Source of the DNA: Arthrobacter sp. UNC362MFTsu5.1
Lineage (GTDB): Bacteria > Actinomycetota > Actinomycetes > Actinomycetales > Micrococcaceae
Assembly: GCF_000685965.1 (NCBI RefSeq)
Contig: NZ_JMLE01000010.1
Span: 1-64,000, forward strand
Length of the DNA: 64,000 nt
Direction of reading: 5' to 3'
The first letter of the stretch is position 1. Each line of letters begins with the position of its first letter. The notes under the pieces are model-generated. The model searched no databases. It saw only the letters and a list, made by a program, of their open reading frames with translations, and was not told the DNA's origin. The position numbers and the translations under genes were made by a program. Below are positions 52,149-59,798 of this stretch, piece after piece.

Positions 52149-52167
52149 TATCTCCACCATGGAGATA
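52149..52167. promoter_or_regulatory. MarR operator candidate 2
   Basis: TATCTCC-N5-GGAGATA, a perfect 7-bp inverted repeat, centred 27 bp from site 1. CTCC/GGAG arms are shared by both sites. Confidence 0.6.
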
Positions 52168-52261
52168 AGCACTTCGGCACAAATAGTTGCTCGCACCCGT
52201 CGGTGAGAGAATTTTGGCTAGGCTGGCGCAGTTGCCAAGCCATTGCAGAAGGAGGGTCGCC

Positions 52262-52825
52262 GTGTCAGAAGAGTCATCCGAGCGCCCCGAACCGGCCGCG
52301 CCCCAGGGCCTTGTCCGGCTGCTGCAGGAGTTCACGCTTGAAGCCAACCGGTATGTGGATTCGGCCGGCGGACGCAATGACATGCACCGGACGGACCTCA
52401 ATGCCCTGGCGGTGATCATGCGGCATGCCGCCAAGGACCAGATTGTCACCCCCGGCGTACTCCGCAAGGAGCTCAACCTCAGCTCCCCCGCCACCACGGC
52501 GCTGATCGACCGGCTGCACGGTTCGGGACACGTGGTGCGCGAACGCCAGGGAGCGGACCGCCGGCAGGTCCAGCTTCGGATGACGCCCAAGGCCTACCGC
52601 GACGGCGGCGCCATGTTCCTTCCGCTGGCCCGCCACATGGGCGCCGCGATGGCGGATTTCACCGCGGCGGAGCTGGAGGTGGCTGCCCGCTTCATGGAAT
52701 CCATGATCGGGGCAACCATCAGCGCAGCACAGGAAGCGGCCGCGCAGGAACCGGCAGGAAACGCGCCCCCGACCACACCGCAGCAGCAGCCAGCAACGCC
52801 GGAACCGCCAGCGCCCAGCCGCTGA
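52262..52825 (+). CDS. MarR-family regulator
   Basis: 187 aa. Winged-helix core LNALAVIMRHAAKDQIVTPGVLRKELNLSSPATTALIDRLHGSGHVVRERQGADRRQVQLRMTPKAY, with DRRQ in the wing. AGAAGGAGGG before GTG 52262 decides the start. After the dimerisation helix (FMESMIGATISAAQEA), the last 30 residues are Pro/Gln/Ala low-complexity. They are encoded within the 107-base overlap with the convergent APC permease gene. Likely repressor of the divergent MMPL exporter. Confidence 0.92.
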   Translation: MSEESSERPEPAAPQGLVRLLQEFTLEANRYVDSAGGRNDMHRTDLNALAVIMRHAAKDQIVTPGVLRKELNLSSPATTALIDRLHGSGHVVRERQGADRRQVQLRMTPKAYRDGGAMFLPLARHMGAAMADFTAAELEVAARFMESMIGATISAAQEAAAQEPAGNAPPTTPQQQPATPEPPAPSR

Positions 52826-54002
52826 AAAGCAGGATCAGCAGCATCACCCCGGCAGCGACAATGACGCCGAACCACGCCGGCGTTCCGGACGGCAGCAGCC
52901 GGGTGCCCGCCGCGAGCCCGAAGGCCGTCACCGCGGTGAAGCAGGCCGAGGCCGCGCCGATCTGGAACTGCATGCTGGCCAGCCCGGCCACCGCCGCTCC
53001 GAAGGACAGGAAGGTCATCCCGGCCAGGACGGCCAGGCTCACGGAGGGCACCTCGCCCGGGCCGCCGCCGCGCGCCATCGCCGGCGGCAGCACGCCGTCG
53101 GCCGCCAGCCTGGAACCGAGCCGGCTGGCGCCCGCGATGAACGTGTTGAGCGGGCCGAAGGTCAGCACAGCCGCAGCAACCGCGGTCAGCGGGGCGGCCA
53201 GCGGTCCCAAGCCCATTTCGAGCAGGTCGGCCACCGGCACCGCGCTTTTAGGCAGGGCCGGGCCCAGCACGGCCACCGAGGCTGCCACCACCCCGATGTA
53301 CACCACTCCGACGACGACGAGCGTCAGCCAGGTGGCTCGCCTGAGGTCCCGGCCGGGGTTGCGGAACTCGGCCGCCAGGTGCGTCACTGCCTCCCAGCCG
53401 GCGAAGCAGAAGAACAGCAGGCTGGCCACTCCGCCCACGGCCCAGTAGCCGTGCGGCGCGAAGGGTTCAAAATTCTCCGCTTTGGCAAAGGGTGCGGCCA
53501 CGGCAACGGCGAGCGCCAGCGCCACGAGCAGCACCATCAGCACCAGCTGGAGGCGGCTGGACAGCCTGATTCCGACGGCGTTGCTCGCGAACCCGGCCGC
53601 CAGCAGCAGCGCCGCGGCCACGAGCGCAGTTCCGTGGCCGCCGCCCAGTGCATTGGCGATGTAGTTGCCGCCGATCACCGCCGTGGCGGGAGCGCCGAAC
53701 GGGATGGCGAAGTAGAACAGGTAGCCGGCAACCACCGAGGCGCGGCGACCGAAAGCCCTGGTCACAAAGTGGGCGATCCCGCCGGCGTCGGGCTCCTGCC
53801 GGCTCATCTCAGCGAAGCTGAGGGCGACGGGTGTGCAGAACACCAGCAATGCCGCCCATGCCAGCAGCGAGGCCGGACCCGCCTCCCGGGCGGCGATGGC
53901 CGGGAGCACCAGGATGCCCGATCCGAGGATTGCGCCCACGTAGATCCCTGTTGCCCGGAACAGCCCGAGCCCCGCTGAACTGCCGGATTTCTTGTTTCCC
54001 AC
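52719..54002 (-). CDS. APC-family amino acid/polyamine permease
   Basis: About 427 aa with 12 hydrophobic segments. It contains GIYVGAILGSGILVLPAIAAREAGPASLLAW (the glycine-rich first helix of the APC fold) and LLFFCFAGWEAVTHLAAEFRNPGRDLRRAT. Transports an amino acid or amine; substrate unknown. Start uncertain: GTG 54002 (VGNKKSGSS) has GGAGG very close; no ATG lies near. The C-terminal 35 residues overlap the marR end on the opposite strand. Confidence 0.87.
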   Translation of the reverse strand: MGNKKSGSSAGLGLFRATGIYVGAILGSGILVLPAIAAREAGPASLLAWAALLVFCTPVALSFAEMSRQEPDAGGIAHFVTRAFGRRASVVAGYLFYFAIPFGAPATAVIGGNYIANALGGGHGTALVAAALLLAAGFASNAVGIRLSSRLQLVLMVLLVALALAVAVAAPFAKAENFEPFAPHGYWAVGGVASLLFFCFAGWEAVTHLAAEFRNPGRDLRRATWLTLVVVGVVYIGVVAASVAVLGPALPKSAVPVADLLEMGLGPLAAPLTAVAAAVLTFGPLNTFIAGASRLGSRLAADGVLPPAMARGGGPGEVPSVSLAVLAGMTFLSFGAAVAGLASMQFQIGAASACFTAVTAFGLAAGTRLLPSGTPAWFGVIVAAGVMLLILLFSGWALAVPALLAAAAVWSGARFLPVPARPLPVLR

Positions 54003-54128
54003 TCCTCCAATGTTCCGCAGAACGGCGGGCTGCAGAAGCGGGAAAACTGACGTCGAAGCACAATAAACTGCCTGTTTTGCTCCGCCCGATTGCCGCGCAT
54101 TTTCCCGTCGGAGCGGTAGCGTTTCCTT

Positions 54129-54944
54129 ATGAGTGCGCAGCAGCCTGAAGATGTGTACACGCACGGACACCACGAGTCCGTGGTCCGTGCCCATGCCTCA
54201 CGGACGGCCGAGAACTCCGCCGCGTTCGTGATCCCGTACCTTGCCCCGGGCAGCTCGGTCCTTGATGTGGGCTGCGGGCCGGGCAGCATCACCTGCGACT
54301 TCGCCGGCCTCGTGTCGCCGGGGCACGTCACCGGGCTGGACCGCTCGCCGGATGTGATCACCCACGCCAGCGAGCTTGCCGCTGAACGCGGTGTGGCCAA
54401 CGTCGAGTTCGTGGCCGGGAACATCTACGATCTGGATTTCGACGACGAAACGTTCGACGTCGTCCACGCCCACCAGGTGCTCCAGCACCTGACGGACCCG
54501 GTGGAGGCCCTCCGTGAAATGCGCCGGGTGGCCAAGCCCGGCGGCATCGTGGCAGTGCGCGACGCCGATTTCCACGGCATGAGCTGGTATCCCGCCATCC
54601 CGGAACTAGACGAATGGATGGAGCTGTACCAGCGCATTGCCCGCCGCAACGGCGCCGAACCGGATGCCGGACGCCGCCTGGTCTCCTGGGCCCAGGCCGC
54701 GGGATTCACGGACGTGGCGCCCACCAGCAGCAACTGGCTGTACGCCACGGGCCAGCAGCGCCGGTGGCAGGCCCGGGTGTGGGGCGAGCGGGTGCTGCAT
54801 TCGGCGTTCGCGGACCAGGCGCTTGAGTACGGCTTCGCCAACGCCGCTGACCTTGCCCGGATCTCCGCAGGGTGGCACCGCTGGGGTTCCACCGACGACG
54901 GCTGGTTCCTGATTCCAAACGGCGAGGTCATCGCCCGGGCCTGA
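54129..54944 (+). CDS. Class I SAM-dependent methyltransferase
   Basis: 271 aa. Motif I VLDVGCGPGSITCDFA, acidic loop VTGLDRSPDVI, motif IV FDVVHAHQVLQHLTDPVEALREMRRVAKPGG, all UbiE/Methyltransf_11-like. A C-terminal extension of about 80 residues with several Trp may form the acceptor pocket. Acceptor unknown. Stands alone after the divergent APC gene. Confidence 0.9.
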   Translation: MSAQQPEDVYTHGHHESVVRAHASRTAENSAAFVIPYLAPGSSVLDVGCGPGSITCDFAGLVSPGHVTGLDRSPDVITHASELAAERGVANVEFVAGNIYDLDFDDETFDVVHAHQVLQHLTDPVEALREMRRVAKPGGIVAVRDADFHGMSWYPAIPELDEWMELYQRIARRNGAEPDAGRRLVSWAQAAGFTDVAPTSSNWLYATGQQRRWQARVWGERVLHSAFADQALEYGFANAADLARISAGWHRWGSTDDGWFLIPNGEVIARA

Positions 54945-55020
54945 ATGCGCGGTGGTGCCGATTTCCACATAGGGCACCAACCCTGTGGGCCGCGCCCACT
55001 GCCGGGAATAGCCTCAAGAA

Positions 55021-55488
55021 ATGATCATTCAAGCAGGCTTTGACCTTCAGATCCTGGCCCGGCCGCTCATAGTTCAAGCAGGAAAGATCCTCCCCAGGCT
55101 TGTGGTGATCCGGCTTGACTCTGAGATGCAGCTGGACGGCGTAGAGGTTGTTAGTGAGGGATTTAGCGGATCGCTGGAACCCCATTTCGATGCAATTCTG
55201 GCTGCACTGGACCCTGAGTGGACCAAGTACTTTGCGATCGCCCATGCCGGAACATGGACGGAGAATTGCTTTCCATGGGACATCCCGATCCTTGAGGAGG
55301 CAGGGGAACTGGAAACGGTGGCGGCCCGTCGCGGATTCCAGACGATCGGACATTTTGGCCAGGACGAAACCGGATACATGTCTGCCCGAGCGCATTCCTA
55401 CTTTGACCAATACCCGAGCTATGACGAGCTCCCCTGCACCATGACGCACTGGGTGAATTCGAAGGCCAGCACCTGTTGGTACTGCTGA
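55021..55488 (+). CDS. Hypothetical protein, unusual composition
   Basis: 155 aa, soluble, no recognised domain. Composition differs from its neighbours: the DNA is visibly richer in A/T and codons with A/T in the third position are common. The protein is aromatic-rich and ends CWYC. Features are HFDAILAALDPEWTKYFAIAHAGTWTENCFPWDIPILEE and HSYFDQYPSYDE. Ribosome-binding site weak (CAAGAA). Possibly acquired, or an under-selected gene. Real coding is likely because the frame is uninterrupted and nothing on the other strand is better. Confidence 0.6.
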   Translation: MIIQAGFDLQILARPLIVQAGKILPRLVVIRLDSEMQLDGVEVVSEGFSGSLEPHFDAILAALDPEWTKYFAIAHAGTWTENCFPWDIPILEEAGELETVAARRGFQTIGHFGQDETGYMSARAHSYFDQYPSYDELPCTMTHWVNSKASTCWYC

Positions 55489-55573
55489 GTCTGACGAATC
55501 TTTAGGCAGGCAGTTCCCTGGCCACCGGTCTGCCTTTAGGATGCGAAGGAAAACCATCGGCGAGGAGAACCCC

Positions 55574-56128
55574 ATGCGCAAAGTGACGGCCGGCCTGTTT
55601 TACTCCGTGGACGGCGTGGTTGAGTCGCCCAACCTTTGGCAGTTCGACAGTTTCGACGAGGAACTCGGTGCTGGTATGCAGCAGATGATGGCCCGGGTGG
55701 AAACGGGGCTCCTGGGCCGGGTGGGCTACGAGCAATGGGCCAGCTACTGGCCCGGCGCGGCCGCTGACGCCGACTTCGGCGCGTTCATCAATCCGCTGCA
55801 GAAGTTCGTAGCCTCCCGGACGCTTTCGGGCGAGCTCGAGTGGCAGAATTCCCGGCTGATGGACGCCCCGCTGGAGGAGTTCGTCGCTGGCCTCAGGGAA
55901 GGCGACGGCGGCGAGATTGCCGTGTTCGCCAGCATCTCGCTGACCCGGCAGCTCCTGTTCGCCGGCCTCCTCGAATCGTTGATGCTCATGGTGCACCCGG
56001 TCATTGCCGGAAGCGGACGGAAGCTGTTCGAGGAGGGCGATCCGGTGACACGGCTGGAACTGCAGGATTCCGAACGCACCAGCAAGGGCAACATGATCCT
56101 CAGCTACGGTGTCCGGCCGGGCGCCTAG
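55574..56128 (+). CDS. Dihydrofolate reductase-family protein (RibD C-terminal-like)
   Basis: 184 aa. MRKVTAGLFYSVDGVVESPNLWQF start, LLGRVGYEQWASYWP, KFVASRTL and GEIAVFASISLTRQLLFAGLLESLMLMVHPVIAGSGRKLFEEG form the DHFR-like fold of the RibD C-terminal group, which binds NADPH. Role beyond 'reductase-like' is unknown. GAGGAGAACC precedes ATG 55574. Its TAG overlaps the convergent small gene by four bases. Confidence 0.87.
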   Translation: MRKVTAGLFYSVDGVVESPNLWQFDSFDEELGAGMQQMMARVETGLLGRVGYEQWASYWPGAAADADFGAFINPLQKFVASRTLSGELEWQNSRLMDAPLEEFVAGLREGDGGEIAVFASISLTRQLLFAGLLESLMLMVHPVIAGSGRKLFEEGDPVTRLELQDSERTSKGNMILSYGVRPGA

Positions 56129-56421
56129 CTCGGATCCCGAGGCCCGCTGTTCTGCCGTCGGGCCGAGATTCGAACCAGCTGGTATACGCAGATGGCGGCG
56201 ATGGATCCACCACCAATGACCCCCGGCACCGAGTCCGCGGCGGCGATCAGCGGGTAGGACGTGCACTCACCCGGGCGATCAACGTAGTCAATGCAGACCC
56301 CCACAGTGGTTGTCAGCAAAGGGAAGCTGAGGAACACCACCACAGCCAGGATGACAGCCCACGGCCAGCGCTTCGACCGCGGCCGTGAGTACCCGGAGTG
56401 GCTCACCGTCTCCCCTGCCAT
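56125..56421 (-). CDS. Small membrane protein, unknown
   Basis: 98 aa, two hydrophobic segments (WAVILAVVVFLSFPLLTTTVGVCIDYV; VIGGGSIAAICVYQLVRI) with a short exterior loop carrying two cysteines (GVCIDYVDRPGEC) that may form a disulfide. Family not recognised. Its stop overlaps the end of the DHFR-like gene. Confidence 0.6.
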   Translation of the reverse strand: MAGETVSHSGYSRPRSKRWPWAVILAVVVFLSFPLLTTTVGVCIDYVDRPGECTSYPLIAAADSVPGVIGGGSIAAICVYQLVRISARRQNSGPRDPS

Positions 56422-56479
56422 GACCTGACCATACTCCGGGACAAAACTTCGTCACAGCCACAGCCACTAAACTGTATGG

Positions 56480-57103
56480 GTGCAACCCTCCCTTTGGCTG
56501 GCCCTGGCCGGCGCCGGCGTCCTGATCAGCTTCACGCCCGGAGCGGGTGCCATCAACACCATGAGCAACTCGCTGAACTCGGGTTTCCGGCGATCCATCT
56601 GGGGAATCCTGGGCCAGCAGGCCGCGCTGGTGGTGCACGTACTGATCGTGGCCCTGGGCGTGGGCGTCCTGGTTGCCAGTTCACCCGTGGCGTTCAACGT
56701 GATCCGTTACGCCGGCGCCGCGTATCTGGTCTACCTCGGCATCCGCCAGTTCCTGCACAAGCCGGACCTGGATCAGGAGAAAGCGGCCGAACTGCGCAAT
56801 GAGCCGGCCGCTTCCATGTTCCGCCGCGGCCTGTGGGTCAACTTGCTGAACCCCAAGGCCGTGGTCTTCTTCCTGGCGTTTATGCCCCAGTTCATCAGGC
56901 CGGAGCAGCCGTTGCTGCCCCAGTACCTGGTGCTGACTGCCACGGTGGTGGTCATCGACATCCTGGTCATGTGGTTCTTCTTTGCCGCCGCGGCCAAGTC
57001 CTTCCAGCGGTTCACGCACAACGCCCACGGGCAGAAGATCCTGAACCGGACGTTCGGGGTGCTCTTCGTGGCCGTGGGCGTCATGCTGGCGCTGATCCAC
57101 TAG
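56480..57103 (+). CDS. LysE-family amino acid exporter
   Basis: 207 aa, six hydrophobic segments. SFTPGAGAINTMSNSLNSGFRRSIWGILGQQAAL and GAAYLVYLGIRQFL are the conserved RhtB/LysE elements, as is WVNLLNPKAVVFFLAFMPQFI. It exports amino acids or analogs (homoserine, threonine or leucine in relatives). GTG 56480 has no ribosome-binding site, but a TAAACT -10-like box ends 6 bases earlier, so the mRNA may be leaderless (inference). Confidence 0.92.
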   Translation: MQPSLWLALAGAGVLISFTPGAGAINTMSNSLNSGFRRSIWGILGQQAALVVHVLIVALGVGVLVASSPVAFNVIRYAGAAYLVYLGIRQFLHKPDLDQEKAAELRNEPAASMFRRGLWVNLLNPKAVVFFLAFMPQFIRPEQPLLPQYLVLTATVVVIDILVMWFFFAAAAKSFQRFTHNAHGQKILNRTFGVLFVAVGVMLALIH

Positions 57104-57125
57104 CGGGCGGCCGGCGAAACCCGGA

Positions 57126-57180
57126 GCCGCAACTGCCCGTTCGCGCTCAACTTAGGGCCGCAACTGCCCGTTCGCGCTCA
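57126..57180 (-). repeat. Two copies of a 24-bp dispersed repeat
   Basis: Two identical 24-bp copies (57126-57149 and 57157-57180), containing GAGCGCGAACGGGCAGTT when read on the minus strand. The second begins exactly with the TGA stop of the PaaX gene. A third identical copy is at 62065-62088 and a diverged copy at 62152-62174. All lie in gaps between convergent genes. Confidence 0.85.
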
Positions 57181-58107
57181 GTAGCTGCCCGACCGCACCG
57201 AAAAGGCCTTGGCGGAGCCCGCAAGCTCCGGCGCTTCCCTGGCGACAGTCTCCTCCACGAAGCCCAGGGCGGCCTGCGCCAGCCCGTCATACAGGCGGAC
57301 CATCAGGTCACGCGCTTCGGTCCGCGGCCAGGTCTCAGGCAAGAGTTCGGCGGGAAGGTCGGGATCGCTCCACGGGAACGCCCGCCAGGCATCCATGACC
57401 TCGGTTCTGACCCGCAGGGCGTCAGCAGGCGTCACGGTTCCGGCGTCGAGTCGTTCCAGCCACGGCCCGAACCTGTCTATGAACGGCTGGTACTGCTCCC
57501 TGAACTCCTGCTGCGACCAGGCGTCGATGAGCCGCTTGCCGCGGAGGCTGGAATCGGCTGTTCGAAAAACGACGTAGTCATCAACTCCGAAAGCGCTGCA
57601 GGTGCTTTCAAGCTCGGCGGCATGGTCCCGGGGCGAGACCCAGACGGCACCGAAAAGCGGCGCAAAACCCCGCCACCGCAGCCGCGACCGAAACAGCTCG
57701 CGCACGTCGCGGGATGTTTCCGGGATTGAAAAGGCGATGACGGTCCAGTTGCCGTCCCAGTGCCGGGACTGTTCCCCGAACGCCGAGACCTGCTCGAGGC
57801 CTCCGCGCAGGCGTTTACGCGCACCCTCCGTGATCCGGTAGCGGGAAGTCCTCCCCGCACTCGACTGCTCCAGCACTCCCCGGGTAGCCAGGCGGCTGAG
57901 TGCCGTGGCCGACGCCGACGCCGTAATGCCGAGGTCGGCGGCCAGTGCGGCAATGAACCGTGAAGGCAGCCAGACGTCGCAGTCGAACCAGTAGTCAACC
58001 AGCAAGGTCACTAGCTGGTGCTGGCTGGAGGGGCCTTTCAGCGGCCGGGGAAAATCGATGGCCATCACCGGATCCATGCCAGGTCCAGAGGCCAAGGGCT
58101 TGCTCAT
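57178..58107 (-). CDS. PaaX-family transcriptional repressor
   Basis: 309 aa. Winged-helix N-terminus (QHQLVTLLVDYWFDCDVWLPSRFIAALAADLGITASASATALSRLATRGVLEQSSAGRTSRYRIT), the PaaX middle domain (WDGNWTVIAFSIPETSRDVRELFRSRLRWRGFAPLFGAVWVSPRDHA), and a C-terminal helical domain (FPWSDPDLPAELLPETWPRTEARDLMVRLYDGL). PaaX binds aryl-CoA ligands such as phenylacetyl-CoA and then leaves DNA. GGAGGCGTG before ATG 58107 fixes the start. It is divergent from the MHS transporter and no paa catabolic genes are present, so it may sense a different acyl-CoA. Confidence 0.9.
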   Translation of the reverse strand: MSKPLASGPGMDPVMAIDFPRPLKGPSSQHQLVTLLVDYWFDCDVWLPSRFIAALAADLGITASASATALSRLATRGVLEQSSAGRTSRYRITEGARKRLRGGLEQVSAFGEQSRHWDGNWTVIAFSIPETSRDVRELFRSRLRWRGFAPLFGAVWVSPRDHAAELESTCSAFGVDDYVVFRTADSSLRGKRLIDAWSQQEFREQYQPFIDRFGPWLERLDAGTVTPADALRVRTEVMDAWRAFPWSDPDLPAELLPETWPRTEARDLMVRLYDGLAQAALGFVEETVAREAPELAGSAKAFSVRSGSY

Positions 58108-58147
58108 CACGCCTCCATCATGCCAGCAGGACCCGTCAATTAAGATT

Positions 58148-58187
58148 TGCACTTTTCTTGACGGGCGCTGAACTAAGTGCATACTAT
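58148..58187 (+). promoter_or_regulatory. Promoter of the MHS transporter with PaaX-type inverted repeat
   Basis: TTGACG (58158-58163), 18-base spacer, TACTAT (58182-58187). An inverted repeat TGCACTT (58148-58154) / AAGTGCA (58175-58181) brackets the -35 and spacer, so a dimer bound to it would block RNA polymerase. Assignment to the divergent PaaX-family protein is inference. Confidence 0.65.
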
Positions 58188-58285
58188 TTACCCGGGGCGT
58201 GACGGAGGCCACAGCCGACCCCGCCGCCCAGCTCAGCATGCGAGCCCCCAGAACTTTCCTCCCCTGTCCTCTTAGGAGATCCGCA

Positions 58286-59674
58286 ATGACCGCTGGTCCC
58301 ATTGTTCCGCCGACGCCGTTGACGCCGTCCGCGGAACAGGCCCGCCCCGATTCCCACCAGGGAACAAAGCACGCCCGCCGCGCCGCCACCGCAAGCTTCA
58401 TTGGCAGCACCCTGGAGTACTACGACTTCTTCATCTATGGGTCGGCCTCCGCGCTGATCTTCAACAAGATCTTCTTTCCCGGGATCGACCCCGCCCTCGG
58501 AACCATCCTGTCCATGGCCACGATCGGTATCGGCTACGTTGTCCGCCCGCTGGCCGCAAGCGTGATCGGACATTACGGCGACCGGATCGGACGCCGCCAG
58601 ATGCTGGTGCTGACGCTAGTGGTGATGGGCATAGCAACCTTCCTCATCGGCTGCCTGCCGCCGACAGCCGCCATCGGTGCGGCCGCCCCCATCCTCCTGG
58701 TTGTCCTCCGGGCACTCCAAGGAGCCTCCGCCGCGGGCGAATCGGTCGGTGCAGTGACCATGACCATGGAACACGCCCCCAGCAACAAGCGCGCCTTCTA
58801 CAGCAGCTGGGTCAACACCGGCGCGGCTGCCGGCATCATGCTGGCGTCCCTGGCCTTCCTCGCCGTTTCCATGCTCCCCCAGGAGGACCTGCTCAGCTGG
58901 GGCTGGCGCCTGCCGTTCCTGGCCAGCATCCTGGTGGTCGGCGTCGGCCTTTACATCCGGGTCCGGCTGCCCGAATCCGAGGTGTTCGAAGCCGCGAAGG
59001 AAGCGGAAACCGAGAAGGAACTGCCCATCAAGGTGGTCCTACGCGATCATTGGCGGACCATCATCAAGGTCATCTTCTTCGGGCTCTGGAGTGTGGTTTC
59101 GTCCGTCTTCGCCGCCTTCGGCCTCGCCTACGCGACCAGCAAGTTCGGCGTCCCGGCACCGGCAATGCTGGGGGTCACCATCCTCACGGCGGGGCTAGCA
59201 CTCGTCGCCCAGCCCTCCGCCGGCATCCTCGCCGACAGGATCGGCCGCAAGCCGGTCTTCATCGCGGGCAACCTCATCTGCGCCATAGCCGCCTTCGTCT
59301 TCTTCTGGTCCATCAGCACCACGTCGGTGCCACTGATCTACGCGAGCGGCATCCTGTTCATGACTGTGGGCTACGGGATGGTCAACCCGCTCGGCCCGGC
59401 CATGACCGCGGAAATGTTCCCGACGAAGATCCGCTACTCCGGCGCAGCCACGGCGTCGCAGCTGGGCCTCGTTGTCACCGGCTTCGCGCCAGCCATCGCC
59501 GCCGCCATCGTCCAGCCCGGCCCCACCGGATGGATTCCCGTGGCCGCCTTCACCGCCGCATGCTGCGTTGCCTCTGCAGCCGTCACCGCCATCTGGGTCA
59601 AGGAAACCTACAACGTCCCCACCGAGGCGCTGGGTACCAAAGATTCCGGTACCGAGGAATCCATCAACGCATAA
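58286..59674 (+). CDS. MFS transporter, metabolite:H+ symporter (MHS) family
   Basis: 462 aa, 12 hydrophobic segments. ATASFIGSTLEYYDFFIYGSASALIFNKIFFP, RPLAASVIGHYGDRIGRRQMLVLTLVVMGIATFLIG and GRKPVFIAGNLICAIAAF are hallmarks of the MHS branch (ProP, ShiA, KgtP, PcaT relatives), which imports carboxylates, aromatic acids or betaines with a proton. TAGGAGA before ATG 58286 decides the start. Divergent from the PaaX gene; first gene of the catabolic cluster. Confidence 0.93.
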   Translation: MTAGPIVPPTPLTPSAEQARPDSHQGTKHARRAATASFIGSTLEYYDFFIYGSASALIFNKIFFPGIDPALGTILSMATIGIGYVVRPLAASVIGHYGDRIGRRQMLVLTLVVMGIATFLIGCLPPTAAIGAAAPILLVVLRALQGASAAGESVGAVTMTMEHAPSNKRAFYSSWVNTGAAAGIMLASLAFLAVSMLPQEDLLSWGWRLPFLASILVVGVGLYIRVRLPESEVFEAAKEAETEKELPIKVVLRDHWRTIIKVIFFGLWSVVSSVFAAFGLAYATSKFGVPAPAMLGVTILTAGLALVAQPSAGILADRIGRKPVFIAGNLICAIAAFVFFWSISTTSVPLIYASGILFMTVGYGMVNPLGPAMTAEMFPTKIRYSGAATASQLGLVVTGFAPAIAAAIVQPGPTGWIPVAAFTAACCVASAAVTAIWVKETYNVPTEALGTKDSGTEESINA

Positions 59675-59691
59675 ATCCTGATCCCGGACCG

Positions 59692-59731
59692 GGAGGGGAG
59701 TAGCCGGGCACCTGCCCGGCCGCTCCCCTCC
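59692..59731 (+). terminator. Hairpin between the transporter and the hydrolase gene
   Basis: A 9-bp outer stem (GGAGGGGAG / CTCCCCTCC), a 2x2 internal loop and an 8-bp inner stem with a CC loop, 18 bases after the transporter stop. It may end or reduce transcription into the hydrolase gene. A 12-base direct repeat CTGAACAACCCA follows at 59740 and 59773. Confidence 0.6.
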
Positions 59732-59798
59732 GCGCTGTCCTGAACAACCCAGTCTTGAACAAACTACCGCCGCTGAACAACCCAATGAGGAAACTCCC

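Noticed and set aside
52098..52590. Start of the MMPL exporter 164 codons upstream
   Set aside because: The extension would cover the marR gene in antisense; ATG 52098 has a good ribosome-binding site and begins the first membrane helix region.
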